Assembly: GCA_002435955.1 (NCBI GenBank)
Contig: DIWZ01000006.1
Coordinates: 27,563 to 91,562, forward strand
Reading direction: 5' to 3'
Source of the DNA: Pelobacter sp. UBA6093
Lineage (GTDB): Bacteria; Desulfobacterota; Desulfuromonadia; Desulfuromonadales; Syntrophotaleaceae
Length of the DNA: 64,000 nucleotides
A program made the position numbers and the translations under genes. Of the stretch, positions 26,808 through 35,953 are shown piece by piece (positions within the stretch are counted from its first letter, which is position 1; each line of letters starts with the position of its first letter). Below the pieces are notes generated by a model. The model did no database searches, had not been told where the DNA came from, and saw only the letters and a program-made list of their open reading frames with translations.

Positions 26808-27512
26808 ATGATTGATGTTCATTGCCATATATTGCCCTCCATGGATGATGGTTCATCATCCATGGAGGAATCGCTTGCCATGGCTCGCATCGCTGTTGCG
26901 GATGGAATTCGAACGATTGTTGCAACTCCGCATGTTAATAACGTGATCCCGACACCGGAGTTGATTGCGGAAAAGATCGCTTTGCTTACCGACGTATTAA
27001 AGAGAGAAGGCCTGTCTATCGACATTCTTCCGGGGGGCGACGTGGCTTCTATTCTGCCCGTGGAGATCGTGTCCCTCTATACGGTCAATCGAACCAGGTA
27101 TGTGCTGTTGGAGTTCCCTCACAGTCACCTGCCCGCCAATGCTGAACAGATTCTATTCGAGTGGCAATTGGCGGGTCTGTGTCCGATTATTACCCACCCA
27201 GAGCGTAATCCGAGCATTCTCAAACGTCCCGATTGCCTTGCACGATTTGTGCTTGCCGGGGCTCTCGTGCAGGTTACGGCCGGCAGTCTGACAGGGACCT
27301 TCGGAGTGGATGTCCAGGCTTGCGCCAGTCATCTGATTTCCTGTGGCTGGGTACATATTCTTGCAAGCGATGGTCACTCGTCGCATTACCGACTGCCGCG
27401 GTTAACAGAAGGTGTGCGTGTTGCGGCACAGCTTATTGGAGAGGAAGCGGCCCTTAAGCTTGTGCAAGATAATCCTGCCGCTGTTATTGCAGGGAGGGAG
27501 CTGGATGTCTAA
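26808..27512 (+). CDS. CpsB/Wzb-type protein-tyrosine phosphatase (PHP family)
   Basis: 234 residues. N-terminus MIDVHCHILPSMDDGS is the hallmark of Mn-dependent PHP phosphotyrosine phosphatases; further metal motifs are VATPHV, GGDV, LLEFPHSHLP, CPIITHPERNP and ASDGHSSHYR. Removes phosphate from the C-terminal tyrosines of the BY-kinase whose gene ends 2 bases before. This type is typical of Gram-positives but also common in Deltaproteobacteria, and replaces the low-molecular-weight Wzb phosphatase of enterics. Its last codons overlap the next gene by 8 bp. Confidence 0.88.
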   Translation: MIDVHCHILPSMDDGSSSMEESLAMARIAVADGIRTIVATPHVNNVIPTPELIAEKIALLTDVLKREGLSIDILPGGDVASILPVEIVSLYTVNRTRYVLLEFPHSHLPANAEQILFEWQLAGLCPIITHPERNPSILKRPDCLARFVLAGALVQVTAGSLTGTFGVDVQACASHLISCGWVHILASDGHSSHYRLPRLTEGVRVAAQLIGEEAALKLVQDNPAAVIAGRELDV

Positions 27513-29766
27513 GGCATGGGGCTGGCTACTCGTTGCTGTGTGGGTATGTACCCTGTTCAGCGAGGTTGTGCCCTTGTCATGGCGGGCTGCGGTTCTGATT
27601 GTACCCGTTTCGCTCACCTTGGTGGGAATGCTGCATTTTCCCGGTGACAGACTGTGGCGGCCTCCGGGTTATGCAGCACTTGTCGGGTGGTTCTTCTTGC
27701 TGTTGATCCAATGTGTCCCTCTTCCGCCGGCGATACTGTCTTTTATGTCGCCTGGTGGTTATCAACTGTACAGCGAAACGGTCTGGATATTACGTCCCGA
27801 TGCATGGATGCCCCTTGCGCTTGTTGCAAAACCCGCATTTTTATGGTTTTTGCAATTCATGGTGATAGCGGGGGTTTTCTTTATGACGGCACAGGTCGGC
27901 GCCGATCATGCCAGATTGGGAAAACTGTTACAGTGGTTCGGGTTATCTGTTGGCCTCGTCGCTCTGATGACGATCGGGGTGCGTCTGGTCAGGGTTGCGG
28001 GAGGATTGAGCGTCGGGTATTTCGATACGGTGTTCAGAGGGGGGATGGTGTCATTGGCAGCCCTTGTGCCGCTGGTACTGGTCTGTCATCTTTATGCCAA
28101 ACCGCATCAAAATTACGGTAAATGGCATAAACGACTGGTTCAGGCATTGCGACACCCGGTAAATCATCTTCACGGCTACCTTCTGGCATCCGCGTTGCTG
28201 ATGAGTTTTGCTGTGACCTCGTTTGGTCCGCCGCAAGTTCAGGTAGCTCTGGTGTGCGGACTTGTGGTAATGACCGTGATGCTTTGGCTGCGTAGCACCA
28301 GTCGCGCCGGTTGCTTGACGTCCGTGGTGTTTTCTTTGCTGATATTGGTGGTGGTTGGGCTTGGTACCCTGAAATCGGTACAGCGCAATGCGATAGGTAC
28401 TTCCGTGCCAGCTTTTGCCTCCCTTGATCGTCAATCCCTGGTAAAGGATTTTGTCCTGTTCGGTGCTGGACCAGGCAACCTGCCCGGTCTGAAAATGCGT
28501 TACACAAACCTGACAACTTCTCCGGCGGAGAATAAGGGCCGCGTGTTTGGTCTTGCCGTCCTCTCCGAAGGTGGTCTTGTCGGGGTATTCCTGACCGTGT
28601 GTTTCTGGGCCGCGGTGCTTCTGGCCTGCGTGACCGCCTGGCTCAAAAGGCGAAACCGCATGTCCCTGTACTTTTTTCCTGGCGCGTTTGCCGGACTGGT
28701 TGTTTGTTTTGCCGCAGGCTCCGACCCGTTTCAGCCGTCCGCCATGTGGCCGGGATTGACGGGGTATTTCCTGGCGGCGCTTTTGATAGCGACAAGCTGT
28801 TTCAGTTCCTCTGGGGAGCCGGAAGCTGCATTGGGTGATTTATCGCCGGGGACTCGCCGGGCGATGATCTTTTTCGCCGGTCTGCTTGGAATTGCCGGGG
28901 TCGTTTATGTCGGCGGTAAAGCATGGCTGGCGGTGTCATCACCTTTGCGACCGGCGGCAACCATTGCAACAACAGCGGAGGAGGCCGGAGAGACTCACAT
29001 ACCACTGAATTCACGATTGCTGTTCGATCCTCTCGAGGCCGACCACTGGTTTGCAGTCGGAAATTATTGGGCCGCACAACGGGAAGATGAAAGAGCGCGG
29101 GCATTTTTTTCAAGAGCCTTGCGGTTTGATCCCCTTGCCGGGGAGCCTCTTTATCGTGTCGGAGCCCTCCTGGCGGGTCGCGGTGATGCCGAGGCTGGGC
29201 AGACGCTGATGAAGGCCGGGTTGAGAAATTCGCCGTTTTCTTCGGCATTGCAGCACGATCACCTTGTCTATCTACTATCCAGGGGCGACGATCCAAAGGC
29301 AATGGCGACCTTGTCCAGGCTTTTGCTGCTTGCTCCCGAAGAGACCGGTTTTTGGTTGCGCTATTTTGAAAAGAAGAACATATCCAGCGAACGATGGCGC
29401 GTTTACTTGCCCCAACGGGCCGAGGTTTATCGACAATTCGGCGATTATCTTGCCTCGCAGGGAAAGGATAACGCCGCCGGGCCTGTTTATCTGCAATCGG
29501 CAATTATGGCCTCCGCCGAACCCTCGGTCTCCACCGAACTGTTTCAGCAGATAGCGGCTTATTTTATCAGCAAGGAAGGATTCGATGCGGCTCTGGAGGT
29601 CCTGCGCATAGGCATGGAAGCTCGCCCACGGGACCTGCCTCTTTTGTTGAACGCAGCCGGCTTGTATCAGAGGCTTGGCATTACCTATAGGGCGCAAGAA
29701 TTATATCGCAAGGCATTGCTTCTGGATCCCGACAATCCGGAGGCACGGTCTATGCTCGACAATTAG
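27505..29766 (+). CDS. O-antigen ligase-like membrane protein with C-terminal TPR repeats
   Basis: 753 residues from ATG 27505 (GGGAGG 7 bases upstream); longer frames overlap the phosphatase gene. About 10-12 membrane segments fill residues 1-480 (for example WLLVAVWVCTLFSEVVPLSW and LTGYFLAALLIATSCF). Then a periplasmic/soluble TPR-like region: WFAVGNYWAAQREDERARAF, AEAGQTLMKAGL, YRAQELYRKALLLDPDNPEA. Family knowledge: Wzy_C/O-antigen ligase proteins with TPR tails attach or polymerise glycans. Last gene of the export block, followed by a strong terminator. Could be a second polymerase next to the candidate at 7637, or a ligase to protein or lipid. Confidence 0.78.
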   Translation: MSKAWGWLLVAVWVCTLFSEVVPLSWRAAVLIVPVSLTLVGMLHFPGDRLWRPPGYAALVGWFFLLLIQCVPLPPAILSFMSPGGYQLYSETVWILRPDAWMPLALVAKPAFLWFLQFMVIAGVFFMTAQVGADHARLGKLLQWFGLSVGLVALMTIGVRLVRVAGGLSVGYFDTVFRGGMVSLAALVPLVLVCHLYAKPHQNYGKWHKRLVQALRHPVNHLHGYLLASALLMSFAVTSFGPPQVQVALVCGLVVMTVMLWLRSTSRAGCLTSVVFSLLILVVVGLGTLKSVQRNAIGTSVPAFASLDRQSLVKDFVLFGAGPGNLPGLKMRYTNLTTSPAENKGRVFGLAVLSEGGLVGVFLTVCFWAAVLLACVTAWLKRRNRMSLYFFPGAFAGLVVCFAAGSDPFQPSAMWPGLTGYFLAALLIATSCFSSSGEPEAALGDLSPGTRRAMIFFAGLLGIAGVVYVGGKAWLAVSSPLRPAATIATTAEEAGETHIPLNSRLLFDPLEADHWFAVGNYWAAQREDERARAFFSRALRFDPLAGEPLYRVGALLAGRGDAEAGQTLMKAGLRNSPFSSALQHDHLVYLLSRGDDPKAMATLSRLLLLAPEETGFWLRYFEKKNISSERWRVYLPQRAEVYRQFGDYLASQGKDNAAGPVYLQSAIMASAEPSVSTELFQQIAAYFISKEGFDAALEVLRIGMEARPRDLPLLLNAAGLYQRLGITYRAQELYRKALLLDPDNPEARSMLDN

Positions 29767-29794
29767 TAACCATCGCCGACACGCTCTTTGCTCG

Positions 29795-29824
29795 GCCCGG
29801 GAAAACTAATCCCGGGCTTTTTTT
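29795..29824 (+). terminator. Intrinsic terminator of the polysaccharide locus
   Basis: GCCCGGG (29795-29801), 9-nt loop, CCCGGGC (29811-29817), then seven T. It is 28 bp after the ligase-TPR stop codon. Confidence 0.9.
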
Positions 29825-29849
29825 ATAAGTCAGGCCTGCCTTGCAATGG

Positions 29850-31046
29850 TCAGTCTTCGCTGGTCATGATAAACATAGGTTGATCCCGGAAAGTTTCGTA
29901 TTTTGGCCTGTAACGTTCCTTGTTGTAGTGCCTTTCGACGGCCACTACTTTTTTGCGGCTGGTTACAATATCAATCGGTACGCTGGTGTAGCAACCGTTA
30001 CGCAGAGCAACCAGCTGTCCAACCCGGTTTTCAAGGATTAGATCCAGGGCCAGATTGCCGTAAGCCATGGGTACGATGGAGTCGATGGCATCCGGGTTGC
30101 CGCAACGTACCAGGTAGCCAAGCCGTTGATTGACGATGTTGATGCGTTTACCGTTGTTGAATTTGGGTGACAGTTCCTTGAGCCTTGCAGCGACTTTGTC
30201 TCCAATACCACCCAACTTTCGGTGACCGTATTGGTCACTCTCAATACTTTCAAAGGACATACTCTCCTCATCGACCATCGTCGCGCCTTCCGACACCAGT
30301 ACTACCGCGTAGGCACTGGGGTGGCGATTTCGGTCTTCAACAAGCAGTTTTGTCAAATGTTCCATATCAAAGGGCTGTTCAGGGATGACGCAGCGGTCAG
30401 CGGCTCCCGCCACGGTTGGCAGCATGGCGGTAAACCCTGCATACCGACCAAAAACCTCGATAACCAGTAATCGTTCATGGGAACCGGCGGTCGTGCGCAA
30501 TGTGTGGGTCAGTTCAATGGTGCGGGTTACGCAGGTACTGAAGCCGATACAGTAATCGGTGCCGGAAACGTCATTATCCATGGTTTTGGGGATGGCCACG
30601 ACAGGCACCCCTTCACGGCTCAATCGTTCGGCGTAACTCAGGGTGTCATCGCCGCCGATAGGAATGAGATAATCGATGCCGATGGCTTCGAGGGCGCGCA
30701 ATACCTGGGGGGTGAGGTCGTTAAAGTCGTTATCGTACTGCACTCGCAAATGCGGAGGCACGGCAGTGCGCGGCAGGCGCGCAGGCAGGGTGCGTGAGGT
30801 GTGTAAAAATGTGCCTCCCGTGCGACCGGCGCGGTTGACAATGTCCTCCGAGAGGATTTGTACATGGTCGCTGTTGTCGGCTTGCTTATCGGGCAGATAG
30901 TCCACCAGTCCACCCCAGCCCCGGCGAATGCCGACGACCCTGTACCCCTCGCGCAAAGCACGGAAAGTGACAGCCCTTATGGCTGGATTCAATCCCGGGA
31001 CATCCCCTCCGCCGGTAAGGATGCCGATCGTTCCACGATAGCTCAT
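29850..31046 (-). CDS. Phosphofructokinase with pyrophosphate-dependent active-site residues
   Basis: 398 residues. PFK family motifs: ILTGGGDVPGLNPAIRAV at the N-terminus, GGDD at 131-134 and PKTMDND at 153-159. Family knowledge: ATP-PFKs have GGDG and PGTIDND at these places, while the Asp and Lys seen here are the residues that mark PPi-dependent enzymes. It should therefore interconvert fructose-6-phosphate and fructose-1,6-bisphosphate with PPi/Pi, reversibly, which saves ATP and permits gluconeogenesis. Single gene, transcribed toward the polysaccharide locus. Experimental confirmation of the phosphoryl donor is lacking here. Confidence 0.88.
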   Translation of the reverse strand: MSYRGTIGILTGGGDVPGLNPAIRAVTFRALREGYRVVGIRRGWGGLVDYLPDKQADNSDHVQILSEDIVNRAGRTGGTFLHTSRTLPARLPRTAVPPHLRVQYDNDFNDLTPQVLRALEAIGIDYLIPIGGDDTLSYAERLSREGVPVVAIPKTMDNDVSGTDYCIGFSTCVTRTIELTHTLRTTAGSHERLLVIEVFGRYAGFTAMLPTVAGAADRCVIPEQPFDMEHLTKLLVEDRNRHPSAYAVVLVSEGATMVDEESMSFESIESDQYGHRKLGGIGDKVAARLKELSPKFNNGKRINIVNQRLGYLVRCGNPDAIDSIVPMAYGNLALDLILENRVGQLVALRNGCYTSVPIDIVTSRKKVVAVERHYNKERYRPKYETFRDQPMFIMTSED

Positions 31047-31143
31047 ACAATGCCCCCCCCGTTTCGCTGTTTAGTCATCCTGCGAGTTTTAGCGAATGCA
31101 ACAGTGTTTGCCATTCGATTATAGCGGAACCTGGGGCGGAGGC

Positions 31144-31180
31144 AAAAATTCGGCCTGCGACAAGTTTCCGCAGGCCGAAT
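31144..31180 (-). terminator. Intrinsic terminator of the small secreted protein gene
   Basis: Read on the - strand: ATTCGGCCTGCG, 9-nt loop, CGCAGGCCGAAT, continuing into a short T-run. It lies 22 bp after the stop codon of the gene at 31672-31202. Confidence 0.8.
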
Positions 31181-31201
31181 GTTCGGAAGCAGGCGGGGTT
31201 G

Positions 31202-31672
31202 TCAGCGAAGACCTATATTCCACGCAACGGACACGCCCGGTTGTACCACAGCACCGCTGAAAGCTCCGTGCTGAAGCGTGGTGGCTCTGTATTGCGGGTA
31301 GTGACGGTCACCACCGTGGGGGCGCTTTACAACTGGGCGGCAGGGATCGTAGACCACGCGATTATGCTTCGCCTTGTAGATATGACGGTTTGCCTGTTTT
31401 TTCATGTCGGCCAATTGGCGGCGTTCCCACTTGTTAAGATGGCCATCTGCGTAAGCCCGGTGGGTAAAATGCTTGATTTGACGCTGATCATGCTGCAGTC
31501 GAGCGAGTTCATGGCGGGTAAGTTCACCCGATTTGACACCTTGAGCAATTCTTCGTTGTTGATTGTTGTTGCCATAGCCGTATTGATCGGCAGACCAGGA
31601 AGGTGATGCAACCAGGCAGACAATACTCATGGTTGCGGCGGATAGGGCCAGGGCTAAAATATTCTTTTTCAT
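31202..31672 (-). CDS. Small secreted basic protein, function unknown
   Basis: 156 residues. Signal peptide MKKNILALALSAATMSIVCL with probable cleavage after PSWSA. Mature protein is rich in Gln, Arg, His and Tyr. A central helical stretch (GELTRHELARLQHDQRQIKH then YADGHLNKWERRQL) resembles short periplasmic proteins with an EF-hand-like D-G-H-L-N-xx-E loop. AGGAGGA 6 bases upstream fits the ATG. Not recognised as a named family. Its own terminator and a divergent gap to the kor genes make it a monocistronic unit. Confidence 0.7.
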   Translation of the reverse strand: MKKNILALALSAATMSIVCLVASPSWSADQYGYGNNNQQRRIAQGVKSGELTRHELARLQHDQRQIKHFTHRAYADGHLNKWERRQLADMKKQANRHIYKAKHNRVVYDPCRPVVKRPHGGDRHYPQYRATTLQHGAFSGAVVQPGVSVAWNIGLR

Positions 31673-31971
31673 GGTTGTTCCTCCTGTTGTTTGCTTTTAT
31701 AGACGCACCCTGATGCTGTAGGTTTACTCCTGATCGATATTTTTGCCCAGCCATCTTGGGTTTTTTGGTGAAAGCATCGGTTTTAGTGTCAAACTATTTG
31801 TCATGCATCGACTTTTGGAGATTCCGGTTGATATTTTCCAATCATGCTTGTTAAGAAAGCATGAACTTTCATTCAATGTTGCCAAAATCCGGGCGATTTG
31901 ATATGTTTCGCCAACCGCGACACAAACAGAAGAACCTGAATCTGTCGGAAGTTTGGAAGAAGGTGCTGTCA
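31673..31971. other. 299-bp divergent intergenic region
   Basis: Separates the small secreted protein gene from the kor genes. A 7-bp hairpin CATGCTT/AAGCATG lies at 31843-31863. TTGATA (31828) with a poor -10 (TTAAGA, 31851) is the only sigma-70-like pair noted upstream of kor; it is not convincing. Confidence 0.35.
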
Positions 31972-32190
31972 GTGAAAAAAATCATTATTGATGAAGGATT
32001 CTGTAAGGGATGTGGACTTTGCATTGAAGCTTGTCCCAAGAAACTATTGAAGATGGGAAAGAAGCTGAGCAAACAGGGATATCCCCTGGTCGAAATAGGA
32101 ACATCCGACCAGACAAGGTGTCTTTCCTGTGCGTTGTGTGCGCGCGTCTGTCCGGATGTCGCTCTCAAGATTACCAAGAATCACGTTTGA
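31972..32190 (+). CDS. korD: 2-oxoacid:ferredoxin oxidoreductase delta subunit (2x[4Fe-4S] ferredoxin)
   Basis: 72 residues from GTG 31972 (VKKIIIDEGFCKGCGLCIEA), the usual length for KorD; the open frame back to ATG 31861 would add 37 residues atypical of the family. Two CxxCxxCxxxC clusters are visible: CKGCGLCIEACPKK and CLSCALCARVCPDV. Carries electrons from the thiamine-diphosphate subunits to ferredoxin. First gene of korDABC. GAAGAAGG before the GTG is a plausible RBS. Confidence 0.85.
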   Translation: MKKIIIDEGFCKGCGLCIEACPKKLLKMGKKLSKQGYPLVEIGTSDQTRCLSCALCARVCPDVALKITKNHV

Positions 32191-32271
32191 TGGCGTCTTG
32201 AGGAATCTGGAGTCTGCAGGCCGGAAACCCGATTTTATTAATACCTGTTTCAACGCAGCCAGGAGGTTGTT

Positions 32272-33339
32272 TTGAAAAATCGCTTATTTGTCAAAGGTAA
32301 CGAAGCTGTTGCCATGGGAGCAATCGAGGCCGGCTGCCGTTATTATTTCGGCTACCCCATCACGCCCCAAAACGATATCCCCGAATATATGTCACGGGAA
32401 ATGCCCAAATTGGGTGGAACCTTTGTTCAGGCCGAGAGCGAAGTGGCTGCCATCAATATGGTGCTCGGTGCAGGCGCAGCCGGCGGCCGCGCCATGACCT
32501 CGTCGTCCGGGCCTGGAATTTCCCTCAAGGCCGAGGGCATGTCTTTCATGGCGGGCTCCGAAATACCTGCCGTCATTGTTAATATTCAGCGCCCCGGACC
32601 GGGTCTCGGCGGTATCGATGTATCCCAGGCCGATTATTTTCAGGCCGTCAAGGGGGCGGGGCATGGAGGATATCATCTCATCGTTCTGGCTCCGCATTCC
32701 GTTCAGGAACTTTATGATCTGACCATGTTGGCCTTCGATCTGGCTGATCGTTATCGCATCCCCGCCATGGTGCTGGGTGATGCCATGTTGGGCCAGATGA
32801 AGGAAGCTCTCGTGCCACATGCTCATCAGCTACCGAAGGATCTGCCTCCCAAGGACTGGGCCATTACGGGCAAGCGGGGGCGTGTCAGGGGCAATGTCGT
32901 CAAATCCTTGTATCTTGCCGACGGCGAGCTGGAAGCACATAACTGGCACCTTCACGCCAAGTACGCGCAGCTCAAGGAGCGGGAAACCCGCTTTGAGGCT
33001 GTAGGACTTGACGATGCCGAGCTGATCCTGACGGCTTTTGGCGGGGCGGCTCGCATCGTTAAGACCGCCATTGCCATGGCGCGCAAGGAGGGACTTAAGG
33101 TCGGGTTGATCCGGCCGATTACGGTTTTCCCTTTCCCGACGGATATCTACCGCACGGCTACGGTAAAAACCCCCAAGGTGCTCTGTGTCGAGCTGAATAA
33201 CGGCCAGATGGTCGAGGACGTTCGCCTTTCCGTGGATCCCAAGGCTGATGTACGATTTTACGGGCGCCCCGGCGGTACCGGTTCGCTGCCTGATCCCGAA
33301 GAAATTTTCGCACAGATCCGCAAGCATTATAAGGACTGA
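32272..33339 (+). CDS. korA: 2-oxoglutarate (2-oxoacid):ferredoxin oxidoreductase alpha subunit
   Basis: 355 residues from TTG 32272, with AGGAGG at 32261-32266. Typical pyrimidine-binding alpha subunit of OFOR enzymes: FGYPITPQNDIPEYMSREM, MTSSSGPGISLKAEGMSFMA, and the C-terminal region with AFGGAARIVKTAIAMARKEG. Oxidatively decarboxylates 2-oxoglutarate to succinyl-CoA, or runs the reductive direction in anaerobes. The four-gene order D-A-B-C fits KGOR, but branched-chain 2-oxoacid (VOR) use cannot be excluded. Confidence 0.85.
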   Translation: MKNRLFVKGNEAVAMGAIEAGCRYYFGYPITPQNDIPEYMSREMPKLGGTFVQAESEVAAINMVLGAGAAGGRAMTSSSGPGISLKAEGMSFMAGSEIPAVIVNIQRPGPGLGGIDVSQADYFQAVKGAGHGGYHLIVLAPHSVQELYDLTMLAFDLADRYRIPAMVLGDAMLGQMKEALVPHAHQLPKDLPPKDWAITGKRGRVRGNVVKSLYLADGELEAHNWHLHAKYAQLKERETRFEAVGLDDAELILTAFGGAARIVKTAIAMARKEGLKVGLIRPITVFPFPTDIYRTATVKTPKVLCVELNNGQMVEDVRLSVDPKADVRFYGRPGGTGSLPDPEEIFAQIRKHYKD

Positions 33340-33341
33340 TC

Positions 33342-34100
33342 ATGTCTCATAAGGCTCAGACGGTATTTCAGCGTCCCTCCTCATTAAAAGAGGTGCCCAC
33401 TCATTTTTGTGCCGGCTGTCATCATGGCACAGTGCATCGGCTGGTTGCCGAGGCTATCGACCTGCTCGATGTGCAGCAGCAGACCATAGGTATCGGTTCG
33501 GTCGGATGCAGCGTGCTGCTGTATGACTACTTCGATATCGATGTGGTTGAAGCGCCCCACGGACGTGCTCCCGCTGTTGGGACGGGGGTAAAGCGCGTGC
33601 ATCCCGACAGCGTTGTCTTCACCTATCAGGGTGACGGTGACCTGGCTGCCATCGGCACAGCTGAAATCATCCATGCCGCCAACCGGGGTGAGTTGCTTAC
33701 GGTGATTTTCCTTAACAACACGACCTACGGCATGACCGGCGGACAGATGGCTCCGACAACTTTGCCGGGGCAGGTTACCACGACCTCGCCTTATGGTCGT
33801 GACGTGTTGAAAGAGGGGCACCCCCTCCGCATGGCCGAATTGCTTGGCATGCTGGGTGGTACGGCTTTTTCGGCGCGGGTCGCCGTCGATACTCCCAAGC
33901 GGGTCATGGAAGCCGGCCGCACCATTCTCAAGGCCTTTGAAATGCAGGTCAAAAAACAAGGTTTTGCCTTTGTTGAGGTATTGGGGGCATGCCCCACCAA
34001 CTGGGGAATGTCCGCCATCGAGGCCAATGCGCGAGTCGGCAAGGAATTAATGGACTTCTTTCCGCTGGGCGTTTATAAGGACATCACGACGCAAGGATGA
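33342..34100 (+). CDS. korB: 2-oxoglutarate (2-oxoacid):ferredoxin oxidoreductase beta subunit
   Basis: 252 residues. Thiamine-diphosphate-binding subunit: HFCAGCHHGTVHRL, IGSVGCSVLLYDYFD, the TPP/Mg motif GDGDLAAIGTAEIIHAANR, and NNTTYGMTGGQMAPTT. Starts 2 bp after korA. It has one CxxC-type pair (CAGC) near the N-terminus, used with others for the cluster in this family. Downstream, GACCCG/CGGGCTT followed by a T-run (34100-34128) may partially terminate before korC. Confidence 0.87.
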   Translation: MSHKAQTVFQRPSSLKEVPTHFCAGCHHGTVHRLVAEAIDLLDVQQQTIGIGSVGCSVLLYDYFDIDVVEAPHGRAPAVGTGVKRVHPDSVVFTYQGDGDLAAIGTAEIIHAANRGELLTVIFLNNTTYGMTGGQMAPTTLPGQVTTTSPYGRDVLKEGHPLRMAELLGMLGGTAFSARVAVDTPKRVMEAGRTILKAFEMQVKKQGFAFVEVLGACPTNWGMSAIEANARVGKELMDFFPLGVYKDITTQG

Positions 34101-34154
34101 GACCCGTTCGTCCGGGCTTGTTTTTTTAACTGTTGGCGAAATGGACTTGACGTA

Positions 34155-34715
34155 ATGAACGATAACGTTTTTATGGCCGGATACGGTGGGCAGGGTATTT
34201 TGCTCATTGGCAACCTGTTAGCGTGTGCCGCCATTCTCGAAAATAAAAATGCTACGTATTTCCCTGCTTACGGTCCTGAAAAACGAGGCGGTGCTGCAAG
34301 CTGCACCGTGATTGTTTCCGGGGTGGAAATCGGTTCCCCTGTTATGGGGCGTCCCGATTCCATGCTGCTTTTCAATCAACTTGCCATGGACAAATATTTT
34401 GAACGCATTGCTTCGGGCGGGCTTTGCATTTACAATTCCTGCCTCATCGAAGACGTGCCGCAGCTTCGGACCGATATCCGCAAGATCGCAATCCCGGCCA
34501 ATGCGTTAGCCGTCGAGCTCGGTAATGCACGCCTGGTTAATATGGTCATGCTTGGCGCTTACGCAACCCAGACCGGAATTGTTGCCATGGACACCCTGAA
34601 GGCCGGGCTCGATGCGATCCTGCCCGAACGTAACAAGGGATTCATCCCCGGAAATATCATGGCTCTTGATTGTGGTGCTGAATATGTCCGCAAGGCAGGG
34701 GTCATAAAGGATTGA
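34155..34715 (+). CDS. korC: 2-oxoglutarate (2-oxoacid):ferredoxin oxidoreductase gamma subunit
   Basis: 186 residues, the usual size. N-terminus FMAGYGGQGILLIGNLLACA and the motif YFPAYGPEKRGGAASCTVIV are diagnostic for the gamma chain. Completes the KorDABC complex. A 54-bp gap with a weak hairpin/T-run separates it from korB. Confidence 0.87.
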   Translation: MNDNVFMAGYGGQGILLIGNLLACAAILENKNATYFPAYGPEKRGGAASCTVIVSGVEIGSPVMGRPDSMLLFNQLAMDKYFERIASGGLCIYNSCLIEDVPQLRTDIRKIAIPANALAVELGNARLVNMVMLGAYATQTGIVAMDTLKAGLDAILPERNKGFIPGNIMALDCGAEYVRKAGVIKD

Positions 34716-34749
34716 ACGTGTTTTGTGAAGCATGCGAGGTAGGGCCATC

Positions 34750-35166
34750 ATGACAAGGGTTGAATTCGTCAAGATCAAGCGCCCTGAAAAAGCTAAACAC
34801 CTGTGCGATTTTGCCGAAGACTTTTTTACCCAAGGTCACCGGGTGTTGGTCATGGTGTGTGACGATAATCAGGGTGTAACCCTCGATCGCTTCATGTGGA
34901 CCTGGAAAAAGGGCGCATTCGTTCCCCATGTGTATGATAACGGCGCCGTTGAGTGTCTGGACGACCCGGTTATTATCGAGGTTGAAGAACGCAATCCGAA
35001 TGGCGCGAAAGTATTGGTTATGGGTAAACCTTGCTCTTCGGAATTTATTCGTCAGTTCGATCTCGCCATTGATTTTGTCGAGCTTTATGACCCACAGTTA
35101 TTGGTGGCGGCGCGAAAACGGTTTGCGCAGTTTCGGGGGGCAGGTTTTGAGGTTGCCATGCATTAA
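34750..35166 (+). CDS. holC: DNA polymerase III chi subunit
   Basis: 138 residues from ATG 34750 (MTRVEFVKIKRPEKAKHLCD); GAGGTAGG 6 bases upstream decides this start over ATG 34732. Chi fold signatures: RVLVMVCDDNQGVTLDRFMW, WTWKKGAFVPH, NPNGAKVLVMG. Links the clamp loader to single-strand-binding protein in the replisome. Short partner genes like this are often missed; E. coli HolC is 147 residues. Its 3' end may overlap the next gene by 14 bp. Confidence 0.8.
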   Translation: MTRVEFVKIKRPEKAKHLCDFAEDFFTQGHRVLVMVCDDNQGVTLDRFMWTWKKGAFVPHVYDNGAVECLDDPVIIEVEERNPNGAKVLVMGKPCSSEFIRQFDLAIDFVELYDPQLLVAARKRFAQFRGAGFEVAMH

Positions 35167-35902
35167 CGGGGGAGGCGTCCAGAGTGTCGTGCGGCTGGAT
35201 CGGCCTGCCGTCATCGAAGGGGAAATGGCCCTGCCGCCCAATGCGGTCAGGGCCTTGTCCTTTTGGGATCATCGTCCGGGTTCGATTTTGACTGTTGTCG
35301 ATCAGCGGGACACTGTTTTTCGCGCACGCTTTCTGGGGGGTGACAGGGTGGTCCCGTTCCAGATTCTGTCCTCGCCGCAGGCTCCGGTGGTGCCACTGGT
35401 GTTGTATCAGGCTTTGCCGGGAAAAGAACGATTCGAGCTGGTTTTGGAAAAAGTTGTGGAGCTGGGGGTCGATCGTATTGTCCCCTTTGTGTCGTCACGA
35501 TCGGCGACCCTGGAAGAACGTGACTCCAAACAGCGGAAATCCCATCGCTGGCCCGATATTGTTCGGCGGGCCGCAAAGCAGTGCCGCCGGCCCGATATCC
35601 CGGAGTTGGGACCCGTCATGTCCTTTGCGGAGGTGCTTGACGAAATAGCCTGCTGGGATCTGAGTGTTATGTTTTACGAGGCGGAAACGACCCTGAGGCT
35701 GCGGGATTCTCTTCGTCGCCCGGGGATTTCAAGCGTTGCACTTATCGTTGGTCCTGAAGGCGGGTTTTCCCCTGCAGAAGCTTTGCAGGCTGCTACCTCC
35801 AGAGTGCAGCCTGTTACCCTGGGCCAAAGAATTCTGCGCACTGAAACGGCCGCTATGGCAGGTGTAACGCTTTTGCAATATGCTTTGGGTGCTCTCGGTT
35901 GA
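35153..35902 (+). CDS. rsmE: 16S rRNA (uracil-1498-N3)-methyltransferase
   Basis: About 249 residues. SPOUT (trefoil-knot) motifs at the C-terminus: ALIVGPEGGFSPAEALQA and LGQRILRTETAAMAGVTLLQ. Mid-region KERFELVLEKVVELGVDRIVPF is also typical. The start is uncertain: TTG 35153 lies inside holC, and GTG 35189 follows GGAGG (35171-35175) by 13 bases. The N-terminal PUA-like part is shorter and less conserved than usual. Methylates the decoding-site U1498 of the assembled 30S subunit. Confidence 0.8.
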   Translation: MPCINGGGVQSVVRLDRPAVIEGEMALPPNAVRALSFWDHRPGSILTVVDQRDTVFRARFLGGDRVVPFQILSSPQAPVVPLVLYQALPGKERFELVLEKVVELGVDRIVPFVSSRSATLEERDSKQRKSHRWPDIVRRAAKQCRRPDIPELGPVMSFAEVLDEIACWDLSVMFYEAETTLRLRDSLRRPGISSVALIVGPEGGFSPAEALQAATSRVQPVTLGQRILRTETAAMAGVTLLQYALGALG

Positions 35903-35953
35903 TGATGACTGGGGGCCCCGTATCCGAGAAAAGAGTAAAGGAAATATCCGGCT

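Noticed and set aside
31828..31856. Promoter TTGATA/TTAAGA before korD
   Set aside because: Spacing is right but the -10 matches only two of six bases.
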